NCBI GenBank assembly: GCA_016711085.1
Contig: JADJTR010000003.1
Coordinates: 62,001 to 126,000 of the forward strand
Length of the DNA: 64,000 bases
Source of the DNA: Phyllobacteriaceae bacterium
GTDB taxonomy: Bacteria; Pseudomonadota; Alphaproteobacteria; Rhizobiales; Rhizobiaceae
Direction: 5' to 3'
The notes beneath the pieces are model-generated. The model was not told the DNA's origin. It saw only the letters and a list, made by a program, of their open reading frames with translations, and ran no database searches. Shown here one piece after another: positions 7,973-17,620 of the stretch (within the stretch, counting starts at the first letter, position 1; every line of letters begins with the position of its first letter). Position numbers and translations under genes: made by a program.

Positions 7973-10510
7973 ATGCTGTATTTTTCCCGCTGGAAAGCGA
8001 TCCTCATCTGGCTGACCATCGCCGCCGGCGTCCTTTATGCCGCGCCGAACCTGCTTCCGGCCAGCGTCACGGCCAATCTGCCGGCCTGGGCGCCGCATGC
8101 GCGCATGCCGCTTGGCCTCGATCTGCAGGGCGGATCGCACATCCTGCTCAAGCTCGAGCGCGCCGACCTGGTCGCCGAGCGTCTCGTGGCGGTGCGCGAC
8201 GATGTGCGCAAGATGCTGCGCGACGCCAAGGTGGGTTACACCGGCCTGTCGGGAACCGGCGAAACGGTGCAGGTGCGCATTCGCGACGCAGCCCAGGTGG
8301 AAGAAGCCAGGAAGGCGCTCGAGCCGCTTTTGCAGCCGGTGAGCGGCGGCCTGTTTTCCGGCACGATCACCGAACTGGAAATGACCGAACCGGAGCCGGG
8401 ACTGCTTCGCCTGACGCTGACCGAGCCGGGGCTCAACTACCGCACTTCGGCGGCGGTGGCCCAGTCGATCGAGGTCGTCGGCCGCCGCGTCAACGAACTC
8501 GGCACCACGGAACCGGTGATCCAGCGCCAGGGCACGGACCGCATCCTCGTTCAGGTTCCGGGCCTGCAGGACCCGCAGCGGCTGAAGGATATCCTCGGCC
8601 AGACGGCCAAGCTCACCTTCCAGTTCGTCGACACGACGATGGGCGTGCAGGAGGCGTTGAACGGCCGGCCGCCGGCTGGGTCTTCGATCCTCTATTCGAT
8701 GGACGAACCGCCGCAGCCTTATCTGATCGAGGACCGCGTCATCGTCTCGGGCGAAAACCTCGTCGACGCGCAGGTCAGCTACGACCAGCGCACCAACGAG
8801 CCGGTCGTCTCGTTCCGCTTCGACACCAAGGGCGCGACCCGTTTCGGCCAGGCGACCCAGCAGAATGTCGGCCGCCTGTTCGCCATCGTGCTCGACAAGC
8901 AGGTGATTTCCGCCCCGCGCATCAACGAGCCGATTCTCGGCGGCTCAGGTCAGATTTCCGGCTCGTTCACGGTGGAATCGGCCAATAATCTCGCGGTGCT
9001 GCTGCGCGCCGGCGCGTTGCCGGCGACGCTCACCGTCATCGAGGAGCGCACTGTCGGCCCCGGCCTTGGCGCCGATTCGATCACCGCCGGCAAGACCGCC
9101 AGCATGATCGCCGGCGTGCTCGTGGTCGCCTTCATGCTGATCGCCTATGGCTGGCTCGGCGTCATCGCCAATCTGGCCTTGCTCGCCAACGTCGCCATGA
9201 TCATCGCCATCCTGTCGATCCTCGGCGCGACGCTGACTTTGCCCGGCATCGCCGGCATCGTGCTGACCGTCGGCATGGCGGTCGATTCCAACGTGCTGAT
9301 CTACGAACGCGTGCGGGAAGAACGACGGCTCGGCAAATCGCTCGTGCAATCGATGGACCAGGGCTTTGCCCGGGCGCTCGCCACCATCGTCGATTCGAAC
9401 CTGACGACCTTCATTGCCGCCGCCATTCTGTTCTATCTCGGCACCGGCCCGATCAAGGGCTTCGCCGTGACGCTGGCGCTCGGCATCATCACCACGGTGT
9501 TCACGGCGTTCACCTTCACCGGCCTGCTGGTCTCCTATTGGGTGCGCTGGCAGCGGCCGAAGGAAATGCCGAACGGGCTTGTTCGCCTCGTTCCCGATGT
9601 CACGTCGGTTCCGTTCATGAAATGGCGCAACACGGCGTTTCTCCTTTCCGCCGCGCTGTCGGTGGCGGCTATCGGAGGCCTGTTCGTCAAGGAGATGAAC
9701 TACGGCATCGATTTCCGCGGCGGCTCGATCATCGAGGTCAAGGCCAAGGACGGTGTCGCCGAAGTCTCGGACATCCGCGCCGCGCTGGCCGAAATGAACC
9801 TCGGCGATGTGCAGGTGCAGGGCTTCGGCAGCGCGTCCGACGTGCTGATCCGGGTGGAATCGCAGGGCGCGGGCGAAAATGGCGAGCAGACCGTCGTCAA
9901 CAAGGTGCATGAAGCGCTCGACGCCGACTACGAGTTCCGCCGCGTCGAAGTCGTCGGCCCGACGGTTTCGGGCGAACTGGCCTGGGCCGGCACCATCGGC
10001 GTATTGGTCGCGCTCGTCGCCATCCTGATCTACATCTGGCTGCGGTTCGAATGGCAGTTCGCCGTCGGCGCCATTCTCGCCACCGGCCACGACGTGGTGA
10101 TGACCATCGGGTTCTTCGTCTTCAGCGGGCTGGAATTCAACATGTCGTCGATCGCGGCGATCCTGACGATTCTCGGCTATTCGCTCAACGACACCGTCGT
10201 CGTGTATGACCGCGTGCGTGAAAACCTGCGCAAATACAAGGCGATGCCGATGGTCGAGCTGCTCGACCGGTCGATGAACGACACGCTGTCGCGAACCGTG
10301 CTGACCGGTGTGACCACCATGCTGGCGTTGGTCGCGCTCTTTCTGTTCGGCGGCGAGGTCATCTCCTCCTTCGTGCTCGCCATGCTGTTCGGCGTCATCG
10401 TCGGCACCTATTCGTCGATCTTCGTCGCCGGACCGTTGTTGATCCTGTTCCGCCTGCGGCCGGAAAAGGCCAAGGCGGAAAAGACGGAAATCGTGGAATC
10501 GACGGGATGA
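7973..10510 (+). CDS. secDF: Protein translocase subunit SecDF (fused)
   Basis: A single 845-residue polypeptide joins SecD (about 1-520) and SecF (about 545-845), the usual form in Rhizobiales. SecDF uses the proton motive force to pull preproteins out on the periplasmic side. Landmarks are D1 GLDLQGGSHILLK near residue 45, the SecD transmembrane domain with GIVLTVGMAVDSNVLIYERVREE, SecF entry NYGIDFRGGSIIEV, and the SecF counterpart YSLNDTVVVYDRVREN. Twelve membrane segments in two groups of six are apparent. The last four bases (ATGA) overlap the following Mth938-domain gene. Confidence 0.97.
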   Translation: MLYFSRWKAILIWLTIAAGVLYAAPNLLPASVTANLPAWAPHARMPLGLDLQGGSHILLKLERADLVAERLVAVRDDVRKMLRDAKVGYTGLSGTGETVQVRIRDAAQVEEARKALEPLLQPVSGGLFSGTITELEMTEPEPGLLRLTLTEPGLNYRTSAAVAQSIEVVGRRVNELGTTEPVIQRQGTDRILVQVPGLQDPQRLKDILGQTAKLTFQFVDTTMGVQEALNGRPPAGSSILYSMDEPPQPYLIEDRVIVSGENLVDAQVSYDQRTNEPVVSFRFDTKGATRFGQATQQNVGRLFAIVLDKQVISAPRINEPILGGSGQISGSFTVESANNLAVLLRAGALPATLTVIEERTVGPGLGADSITAGKTASMIAGVLVVAFMLIAYGWLGVIANLALLANVAMIIAILSILGATLTLPGIAGIVLTVGMAVDSNVLIYERVREERRLGKSLVQSMDQGFARALATIVDSNLTTFIAAAILFYLGTGPIKGFAVTLALGIITTVFTAFTFTGLLVSYWVRWQRPKEMPNGLVRLVPDVTSVPFMKWRNTAFLLSAALSVAAIGGLFVKEMNYGIDFRGGSIIEVKAKDGVAEVSDIRAALAEMNLGDVQVQGFGSASDVLIRVESQGAGENGEQTVVNKVHEALDADYEFRRVEVVGPTVSGELAWAGTIGVLVALVAILIYIWLRFEWQFAVGAILATGHDVVMTIGFFVFSGLEFNMSSIAAILTILGYSLNDTVVVYDRVRENLRKYKAMPMVELLDRSMNDTLSRTVLTGVTTMLALVALFLFGGEVISSFVLAMLFGVIVGTYSSIFVAGPLLILFRLRPEKAKAEKTEIVESTG

Positions 10511-10899
10511 CGCCAAAAGGCATCGAGATGCGCGCGGCACGCTTTCCCGGCCGCGCGCCGATCGACGCCTATGGCGACGGCGGCTTCCGCTTCGGCGGCA
10601 TGTCGCATCGCGGTTCGCTTTTGGTCATTCCTTCGGGGATCTATGGCTGGGAGCCGGCCGACCGGCTGGCGGTCGCGGCGGGCGATCTCGACGCGGCGAT
10701 CGCGGAAGCCGAAAACAGCGAATTCCTGTTGATCGGCGTCTGTGACGACATGCGTCCGCTGGCGCAAGGCGCGCGCCAGACGTTGCGCGACGCCGGCCTG
10801 CGCGTGGAGATCATGGCGACCGGCGCGGCGGTGCGCACATTCAACGTGCTGATCGCCGAGGATCGCGCCGTCGCCGCCGCCTTCGTCGCGGTCGACTGA
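10507..10899 (+). CDS. Mth938-like domain protein (NDUFAF3 homologue)
   Basis: A 130-residue single-domain protein of the Mth938/DUF498 fold. The family hallmarks are HRGSLLVIPSGIYGW near residues 34-50, LLIGVCDDMRPL, and MATGAAVRTFNVLIAEDRAVAAAFVAV at the end. The human relative NDUFAF3 is a complex I assembly factor; the bacterial function is not established. Translation is coupled to secDF by a four-base overlap, and the phytoene-synthase-like gene begins three bases after its stop. Confidence 0.9.
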   Translation: MTPKGIEMRAARFPGRAPIDAYGDGGFRFGGMSHRGSLLVIPSGIYGWEPADRLAVAAGDLDAAIAEAENSEFLLIGVCDDMRPLAQGARQTLRDAGLRVEIMATGAAVRTFNVLIAEDRAVAAAFVAVD

Positions 10900-10901
10900 C
10901 C

Positions 10902-11738
10902 ATGGCCGTCGATCCCGTGGCGGCGCTGCTGCGCGAGGCCGATCCGGAGCGTTATTTCGCCCATTTGCTGGTTCCGCGGGAAGTCCGCGCCGATGTCGCG
11001 GCGCTGTTCGCCTTCGACGCCGAACTCGCCCGCCTGCGCGACCACGCCCGGCAGCCGGCGATGGGCGAGGTCCGCCTGCAATGGTGGGCCGAGGCGCTCG
11101 ACGGCAAGCGCGACGCCGAGGCGAGGGCCCATCCGCTCGCCGTCGCGCTGTTCGCCGCGATGGCGCGCCACGCCCTGCCGGCCAAGGCGTTCGCCGACAT
11201 GATCGAGGCGCGGCGCTTCGATCTTTACGACGATGCGCCGCTGACGAGGCAGGACAGCGAGGGCCATTTCGGCGAAACGACCGGCGCGACGCTTCGCCTC
11301 GCCGCGCTTGTCCTGGCGCCGGACGCGGAGACGGCGGAAGCCGCAGGGCATGGCGGCTGCGCGCTCGGCATCGCGACCGCGCTGCGCCGTTTGCCTGTCC
11401 TGATGCGTCGAGGGCAGTGCCCGCTGCCGCTCGATCTGCTCAGCGAATACGGCCTCGACCGCGCCGGCCTTCTGGCAAGCGGGCAGGGGGCGGAAGCGGC
11501 GGTCGCGGCCTTTGCCGCGTTCGGCCGCCATCATTTTGCGCGTTTCATCGAAAGCGCCCGCGATCTGCCACAGAAGGTGCGGCCGGTTTTCGCGCCCGTG
11601 TCGCTGGCGGCGCGCGTCCTGCGTGTCGCGGCGGATCGCCCGGGCGCGGTGCTCGCCGCGGGCGTTCCCGCCGCGCCTTTGCGCGACCGCTGGGCCATGC
11701 TGCGCGCGGCCAGCGGACGCTGGCTGGACGTGCGTTGA
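10902..11738 (+). CDS. Squalene/phytoene-synthase-family protein (NDUFAF6-like)
   Basis: 278 residues of the trans-isoprenyl-diphosphate-synthase fold. The segment FAFDAELARLRDHARQPAMGE, followed by RLQWWAEAL, resembles NDUFAF6 and its alphaproteobacterial relatives more than carotenoid-forming phytoene synthases; the DxxxD metal sites of true synthases are weak or absent. With the Mth938 gene immediately upstream, this suggests a complex I biogenesis role rather than carotenoid synthesis, but that is inference. The start ATG 10902 is three bases after the preceding stop. Confidence 0.82.
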   Translation: MAVDPVAALLREADPERYFAHLLVPREVRADVAALFAFDAELARLRDHARQPAMGEVRLQWWAEALDGKRDAEARAHPLAVALFAAMARHALPAKAFADMIEARRFDLYDDAPLTRQDSEGHFGETTGATLRLAALVLAPDAETAEAAGHGGCALGIATALRRLPVLMRRGQCPLPLDLLSEYGLDRAGLLASGQGAEAAVAAFAAFGRHHFARFIESARDLPQKVRPVFAPVSLAARVLRVAADRPGAVLAAGVPAAPLRDRWAMLRAASGRWLDVR

Positions 11739-11788
11739 CGTAAACGTCAAAAACTGGCAGCGTCCGTCAAAATCCTGCCGGAACGCCC

Positions 11789-12199
11789 ATGAGCCTGCCT
11801 GTCCTTGTCGCCCTCGTCGTCGGGGGCATCTCCGCCATCGTCGTGCTGCTGCATCTGACCGGCGGCACCCGCGACGCACGATTGGCGGACGCCGAGGCGG
11901 CGCGTGCGCGTTTCGCCGCCGATTTCCTGGAGGAAACGGCCGAGCGCATCGTTCTCGCCGGCGACGGCAACGCGGCGTTCCTCGTCCTTTCCGGCGGGCG
12001 CACCGGCATCGTCCAGGCCTTCGGCGACCGGTATCTCACCCGGATTCATGCGCCGGGCGAAGACGACATTGCGCCGAAGGGCGAGGCTGACCTGGCATTG
12101 TCGACCCACGAATTCGCCTGGCGCGGCGGGACCTATCGATTTGCAAGCGCGGCGGAACGCGACGCCGTCGCCGCGCGCCTTGCCGGCAAGGGAGCCTGA
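11789..12199 (+). CDS. Hypothetical membrane-anchored protein
   Basis: 136 residues with one N-terminal membrane helix (LPVLVALVVGGISAIVVLLHL, about 3-23) and a soluble region rich in acidic residues. I do not recognise a family. It reads like a short beta-rich domain (AAFLVLSGGRTGIVQAFGDRYLTRI). It is three bases from the sterol-desaturase-family gene and likely cotranscribed with it. Codon use matches its neighbours, supporting a real gene. Confidence 0.7.
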   Translation: MSLPVLVALVVGGISAIVVLLHLTGGTRDARLADAEAARARFAADFLEETAERIVLAGDGNAAFLVLSGGRTGIVQAFGDRYLTRIHAPGEDDIAPKGEADLALSTHEFAWRGGTYRFASAAERDAVAARLAGKGA

Positions 12200-12202
12200 C
12201 TC

Positions 12203-13132
12203 ATGGATGGCGTGCATTTTCCGAGCGTGACGCAGTTGGCGGTGCCGTTCTTCATCGGCGCGGTGCTGCTCGAATTCGTGTTGATCCGCTTCGCGCGGGC
12301 GAAGGGCGAGTACGAGACGCGCGACACGCTGGCGAGCCTGCTGATGGGCGCGGGCAATGTCGTCGCCGGCATGACGCTCGGCGTCCTGTCGTTCAAGGCG
12401 TTGATGGCGGTTTGGGATTACCGCCTGTTCGACATGGGCTTGAGCCTCTGGGCGGGGTTGGCGGTCTTCCTGCTCGATGATCTGCGCTATTATTGGTACC
12501 ACCGCATCGCGCACCGTTCGCGCTGGGTGTGGTCCGAACACGTCAATCACCACACCAGCCAGCACTACAATCTTTCGACGGCGCTCCGGCAATCCTGGAC
12601 CGGGCTGTTCACCGGCATGTTCGTGCTGCAAATCCCGCTGGTGCTGCTCGGCTTTCATCCGGCGCTGATCGCCTTCGCCTTCGGCTTCAACCTGCTCTGG
12701 CAGTTCTGGATCCACACCGAAGTCATCGGCCGCATGCCCGGCTGGTTCGAGGCGGTGTTCAACACGCCGTCGCACCACCGTGTCCACCATGCCGTCAATG
12801 CGCGCTATCTCGACGCCAACTACGCCGGCACGCTGATCATCTGGGACAAGATGTTCGGCACCTTCGTGCCCGAACTCGACGAGGAAAAGCCGCGCTACGG
12901 CGTGGTGAAAAACATCGGCACCTTCAATCCGGTGAAGGTCGCCTTCCACGAATGGATCGCCATGTTCGCCGACGCGGGCCGGCCCGGCCTGACCCTTCGC
13001 CAGCGTCTCGGCTATCTGTTCATGCCGCCAGGCTGGAGCCATGACGGCAGCCGCAAGACCTCGGAAGGGTTGAAAGCGGATTTCGTCCGCCTCAATCCGC
13101 AAGAGGCCGGAAAACCGGGTTTGCCGCGTTAA
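12203..13132 (+). CDS. Sterol desaturase / fatty-acid hydroxylase family protein
   Basis: Integral membrane di-iron oxygenase family. The eight-histidine signature is complete: HRIAH (H100, H104), HVNHH (H113, H116, H117) and HHRVHH (H192, H195, H196 the HxxHH part). Several membrane segments lie in the first 90 residues and around 128-170. The substrate cannot be told from the sequence; hopanoid, carotenoid, ornithine-lipid or fatty-acid hydroxylation are all possible in this group. The motif spacing argues for an active enzyme. Confidence 0.9.
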   Translation: MDGVHFPSVTQLAVPFFIGAVLLEFVLIRFARAKGEYETRDTLASLLMGAGNVVAGMTLGVLSFKALMAVWDYRLFDMGLSLWAGLAVFLLDDLRYYWYHRIAHRSRWVWSEHVNHHTSQHYNLSTALRQSWTGLFTGMFVLQIPLVLLGFHPALIAFAFGFNLLWQFWIHTEVIGRMPGWFEAVFNTPSHHRVHHAVNARYLDANYAGTLIIWDKMFGTFVPELDEEKPRYGVVKNIGTFNPVKVAFHEWIAMFADAGRPGLTLRQRLGYLFMPPGWSHDGSRKTSEGLKADFVRLNPQEAGKPGLPR

Positions 13133-13223
13133 CCCTGTCGAAAGATCGGGTCCGTCTTAACCTTTCACTAACCATGCCAATTCGGTAGAGTTCAACTCCC
13201 GGTAAAGCTTTGGGAGCAAAGGC

Positions 13224-14521
13224 GTGTCCGCAGTGCGTAAATTGTCCGATCAGGTGACGCTGCCCTGCGGCGTCGTCGTTCCCAACCGCATCGTCAAGGC
13301 GGCGCTGACCGAGGGACTGGCCGGCGGCGACAACCACGCCAACGAGCGCTTCGTCCGCCTCTATCGCCGCTGGGGCGAGGGCGGGGCCGGCATGCTCATC
13401 ACCGGCAATGTCATCGTCGACCGGACGCATCTGGAGCGCGGCGGCAATCTCGCCATCGACGGGGCGCAATCGAACGAGGCGCTGTCTTCGCTCGCCGCCA
13501 TGGCGCAGGCGGCCAAGGCGCATGGATCGTTGATCGTCATGCAGCTCAACCATGCCGGCCGGCAAACGCAGAAGATGATCAACAAGCATCCGCTGGCGCC
13601 GTCGAACATCGGCTTGAAGATGGGCAATGGCCGTTTCGCCACGCCGACGCCGATGACGGCGGACTACATCGAAAAGACCATCGAGGCCTTCGTCCACGCG
13701 GCGCTGATCGCCGAGCAGACCGGCTTCGACGGCATCCAGGTTCATGCCGGCCACGGCTACCTGACATCGCAGTTCCTGTCGCCGCTTTCCAACCGGCGCA
13801 CCGACGAGTGGGGCGGTTCGCTGGAAAACCGCGCCCGCTTCCTGATCGAGATCATCCGCCGCATCCGCGCCCGCGCCCGCAAGAGCTTCATCGTCGCGGT
13901 CAAGCTCAATTCGGCCGATTTCCAGCGTGGCGGTTTTTCCGAGGACGATTCGGCGACGGTTGCCGGCTGGCTGCAGGAAGCCGGCCTCGACTTCATCGAG
14001 GTTTCGGGCGGCAATTACGAACAGCCGCGCATGATCAATTTCGACCGCAAGGACCCGCTCGCCGCCAACAAGCGCGAGAGCACGATGCGGCGCGAAGCCT
14101 ATTTCCTCGATTTCGTGCCGAAGCTGCGCAAGCACGTGTCGATCCCGGTCATGGTCACCGGCGGATTCCGCTCCGCCGAAGCCATGGAGCGCGCCGTCGG
14201 CGAGGACGGCGTCGATTTCGTTGGTCTCGGCCGGCCGATCGCCCTCGATCCGGACGCGCCGAAAAAGCTCTGTCCGGCAAGGTGACGAAGCTCTTCAGCC
14301 GCGACGAGGATCTGGTGATCGGCAACGGCCTGCTCGGGCCGTGCTCGCCGATCTCGTTTCTGCGCGATCTCAACGCCTGGGGTTCGCTCGGCTGGTACTA
14401 CGAGCATATTTACTCGCTCGCCGACGGCAAGACGCCAGACCTCAAGCTTTCGGCTTTCACGGCGCTGCTGCGTTACGACCGCACCGAGGGCAAAACTGCG
14501 AAAGCGGTCATCCGCAATTGA
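13224..14521 (+). CDS. Old yellow enzyme (NADH:flavin oxidoreductase), frameshifted
   Basis: An FMN-dependent ene-reductase of the OYE/2,4-dienoyl-CoA reductase-like group. The TIM barrel is clear: VVVPNRIVKAALTEG, MQLNHAGRQ, FDGIQVHAGHGYLTSQFLSP (the conserved HxxHGYL region), RRTDEWGGSLENRARF, and VTGGFRS. The first frame ends at 14285 (353 residues) just after LGRPIALDPDAPKK. The protein continues in another frame as LSGKVTKLFSRDEDLVIGNG to a stop at 14521, so one base is missing near 14262-14270, beside an A5 run. The intact product would be about 432 residues. GTG 13224 is the likely start. Confidence 0.85.
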
Positions 14522-14635
14522 TGCAATCCTGGCCGGTTAACCGGCGATTCACCGCAAATCAAACGAATCCGCGCCATTAACGCGTCCTTGGCGCGCGGCC
14601 GTTCTAATACGGCAAAACAAGTACAGGGACGCGCC

Positions 14636-15133
14636 ATGACCACCATTCCTTCCGTCTTCGCCAAAGACGAAGAGCTCAGCGCAGGCGAAGCGCCGGCGCA
14701 TTCCGGCGTTTTCATCGGCCTGTTCGCCGCGGCCGGTCTGGCCTTCGCCACGGCGCAACCGGGACTGGCGACAATGGCGGTTTTTGCCGGATTTGCCTCC
14801 GCCATGGCGGCCGGCATGGCTTTGATCGCCGCCCATGACGATGCGAAGAGCACCCATCACCAATCGCTGCGCGCCATTGTGCGCTTCATCGCCCCGGTGA
14901 TGATGGCCGCGCTGCTATGGATCGCGATACTCTCGGCGCAGGCCGCGCTCGGCGCCGGGGTGCTGGCGACCGCTGTCGCGCTGCCGGCTTTTCTCGCCCT
15001 GATGCTGGCGGAAAGCCTGGCGGCTTTCGGCATGCAATTCGGTCTGTCGCGCCTTGCCGGCCAGGATTTCGGCGCGCCGGTCGCGCTGCTCATCGCAGAC
15101 AAATATGCCGGGTTTGCCGGCGAGTTGCGGTGA
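14636..15133 (+). CDS. Hypothetical membrane protein
   Basis: 165 residues with about four hydrophobic helices: two in 28-65 separated by a short Gly/Pro turn, and two in about 82-130. I recognise no family. The start was placed at ATG 14636 because ACAGGGA lies at the right distance; an earlier in-frame ATG at 14588 adds an unconvincing basic leader. It is monocistronic between the OYE gene and the convergent crotonase. The 138-bp gap after it is G-rich and holds no gene that I can see. Confidence 0.65.
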   Translation: MTTIPSVFAKDEELSAGEAPAHSGVFIGLFAAAGLAFATAQPGLATMAVFAGFASAMAAGMALIAAHDDAKSTHHQSLRAIVRFIAPVMMAALLWIAILSAQAALGAGVLATAVALPAFLALMLAESLAAFGMQFGLSRLAGQDFGAPVALLIADKYAGFAGELR

Positions 15134-15271
15134 GTGAGCAGCCCCTCGCGGCGAAGCGGGGAAAGCTCGGGCTGGGGGGTGTCGGCGGGCCCGGGGGGAA
15201 TTTCGGCGGGAGCTACGCGCGGCGCTCCTGTTCTCCCTCCCTAGCGGTTTGCAGTTATCCGACCGCATCGA

Positions 15272-16093
15272 TCATGGTCCGAGCAAATCGGCGAAGAAGG
15301 CTTCTGTCTTCGCCATTTTCGCCTGCACCGCCATCATCAAATCCTCCGGCCGCAGCATGCCGGCGTTCCACGTCGCGATATAGTCGAGCCCGTCGGCGAC
15401 TGAATGGTCGCGGGCGAAGGCAAGATTGCGTTTGACGCCGGCGATGGCGAGGGGCGAACGCGCCGCGACAGATTGCGCCACTTCGATCGCCGCGGCGATC
15501 GCCGCTTCGCGGTCGGGCAGGACTTGCGACACCAGGCCAATGGCTTTCGCCTCGGCCGCGTCGAAGCGCCGGCCGGTATAGGCCAATTCGGCGGCGACGC
15601 CCGGAGCGATCAGCTTCGGCAGGCGTTGCAGCGTTCCGACATCGGCGGCCATGCCGATGGCGATCTCCTCGATGGCGAAGAAAGTGTCGGCGCTGGCGAT
15701 GCGGATATCGCAAGCCGTGATCAGGTCGATCGCCCCGCCGATGCAGGCGCCATGTATGGCGGCGATGACCGGGAAGGGCGCGCGCTCCAGCGCCGAAAAC
15801 GCGTCCTGCAGCCTCAGGATCAGCCCGCGCAGCGCGTGGGCGGCGCGGCCCGGCTCTTTCGTCAGAAGCGCGGCGATGTCCTGGAAGGCGGCGAGGTCCA
15901 TGCCGCTGGAAAAATGCTTGCCCTCGCCGGACAGGACCAGCGCACGGACTGTCGGATCGTTCGACAACGCGCCAATCTGTTCCGGCAATTCGCGCCAGAA
16001 CGCCGGCGTCATGGCGTTGGCGCGGGCCGGCAGGTTCAGCGCCAGTTGGGCGACCGCGCCGGTGCGGGACGAGAGAAGAAAAGGTTCGGCCAT
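15272..16093 (-). CDS. Enoyl-CoA hydratase/isomerase (crotonase) family protein
   Basis: 273 residues from ATG 16093. The crotonase oxyanion-hole segments are visible: GEGKHFSSGMDLAAF (about 60-74) and IHGACIGGAIDLITACDIRIAS (about 113-134). The latter keeps GGA and an aspartate downstream, and the C-terminus has RRFDAAEAKAIGLVSQV, so a dienoyl-CoA isomerase-like or other crotonase activity is plausible; the exact substrate is not determinable. A GGAG motif precedes the ATG. The same frame is open upstream into trmFO, so it could also be made as a C-terminal extension of TrmFO. Confidence 0.85.
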   Translation of the reverse strand: MAEPFLLSSRTGAVAQLALNLPARANAMTPAFWRELPEQIGALSNDPTVRALVLSGEGKHFSSGMDLAAFQDIAALLTKEPGRAAHALRGLILRLQDAFSALERAPFPVIAAIHGACIGGAIDLITACDIRIASADTFFAIEEIAIGMAADVGTLQRLPKLIAPGVAAELAYTGRRFDAAEAKAIGLVSQVLPDREAAIAAAIEVAQSVAARSPLAIAGVKRNLAFARDHSVADGLDYIATWNAGMLRPEDLMMAVQAKMAKTEAFFADLLGP

Positions 16094-17560
16094 GGCGGAG
16101 ACTCCGCTGCCGAGATCATGCCCGTGTCGCCATCCCCGGGCAAGCCGGAGCGAGCGGAACTCGCTCCCCAGCCACGCCCCGCAATCGGCCAATGCGCGGG
16201 CCGAAACGGCGCGTTTTTTCGCCACCGTCTTGTCTTTGCCGCGAAAACGGCCTTCGAACCCCTCCGGTTTCAGCTTCGTTCCGGCGTCAAGCGGCGGGAA
16301 CAGGCCGAAATTGACATTCATCGGCTGGAACGAGCGTTTGCCCGGCTCGTCGTCGGCGACGAGATGGCCGCCGGTGATGTGGCCGAGCAGTGCGCCAAAG
16401 GCCGTCGTCGCCGGCGGTGCGACCGGGGATCGTCCGAGCGCCTCGGCGGCGGCGAAGCGGCCGGCAAGAAGGCCGATGGCGGCCGATTCGACATAGCCCT
16501 CGCAGCCGGTGATCTGGCCGGCGAAACGAATGGCGGGACGCGATTTCAGTCGCAACAGCGCATCGAGCAGGACCGGGGAATTGATGTAGGCGTTGCGGTG
16601 CAGACCGCCGAGGCGGGCGAACTCGGCCTGTTCGAGGCCCGGGATGGTGCGGAAGATGCGCACCTGATCGGCATATTTCAGCTTCGTCTGGAAACCGACC
16701 ATGTTGTAGAGCGTGCCAAGCGCATTGTCCTGGCGCAGTTGCACCACGGCGTAGGGCTTGACCGACGGATCGTGGGCGTTGGTCAGCCCCATCGGCTTCA
16801 TCGGCCCGTGGCGCAACGTCTCTGAGCCGCGTTCCGCCATCACCTCGATCGGCAGGCAACCGTCGAAATAGGGGACGTTCTCCCACTCGCGGAATTCGGT
16901 CTTTTCGCCGGCGTTGAGCGCGGCGACGAACGCCTCGTAGCGGTCCTTGTCCATCGGGCAGTTGATGTAATCCTTGCCGGTGCCGCCGGGGCCGACCTTG
17001 TCGTAGCGCGACTGGAACCAGGCAATTCCCATGTCGATGGTGTCGACATGCACGATCGGCGCGATGGCGTCGAAAAAGGAAAGGGCGTCGGCCCCGGTTT
17101 CGGCGCGGATCGCCTCGGCAAGCGCCGCGGAGGTGAGTGGCCCGGTGGCGATGATCGCGCTGCCCCAATTGGCGGGCGGCAGGCTTGCGATTTCGCCGCG
17201 CTCGATGGTGACCAGCGGGTGAGCCGCCAGCCTGTCGGTCACGGCTTGCGAAAAGCCCTCGCGGTCGACGGCAAGCGCGCCGCCGGCCGGAACCTGATGG
17301 GCGTCGCCGCTCGTCATGATCAGCGAACCGGCGAGCCGCATCTCGGCGTGCAGCACGCCGACGGCGTTCGCCTCGGCGTCATCGGAGCGGAAGGAGTTGG
17401 AGCAGACCAGTTCGGCCAGTTTGTCGGTCTTGTGCGCCGGCGTTTCCTTCACCCCGCGCATTTCATGCAGGATGACGGGCACGCCGCGCGAGGCGATCTG
17501 CCAGGCGGCTTCCGAACCGGCAAGCCCGCCGCCGATGATGTGGACTGGTTTTGCGAACAT
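16094..17560 (-). CDS. trmFO: TrmFO, folate/FAD-dependent tRNA (uracil-5-)-methyltransferase, without its own stop
   Basis: Makes m5U54 in the tRNA T-loop using methylenetetrahydrofolate and FAD. The dinucleotide-binding start PVHIIGGGLAGSEAAWQIA (about 5-23), LHEMRG, CSNSFRSDD (about 54-62) and the C-terminal MNVNFGLFPPLD are diagnostic. The TrmFO domain ends near KKRAVSARALADCGAWL (about residue 463); after 25 extra residues the frame runs without a stop into the crotonase at 16093, giving one 762-residue frame. Either a real fusion or loss of the stop by an indel is possible. It shares the 17.6 kb intergenic region with the anti-SD hairpins. Confidence 0.9.
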
Positions 17561-17620
17561 GCCGCGACATAGGCCAGCGCGTCGGCGGACGCAATGCGGC
17601 GGGAAACGCTTGAAAAACTA

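Noticed and set aside
15134..15271. Gene or element in the G-rich gap after 15133
   Set aside because: No frame, tRNA-like fold or clear repeat could be supported.
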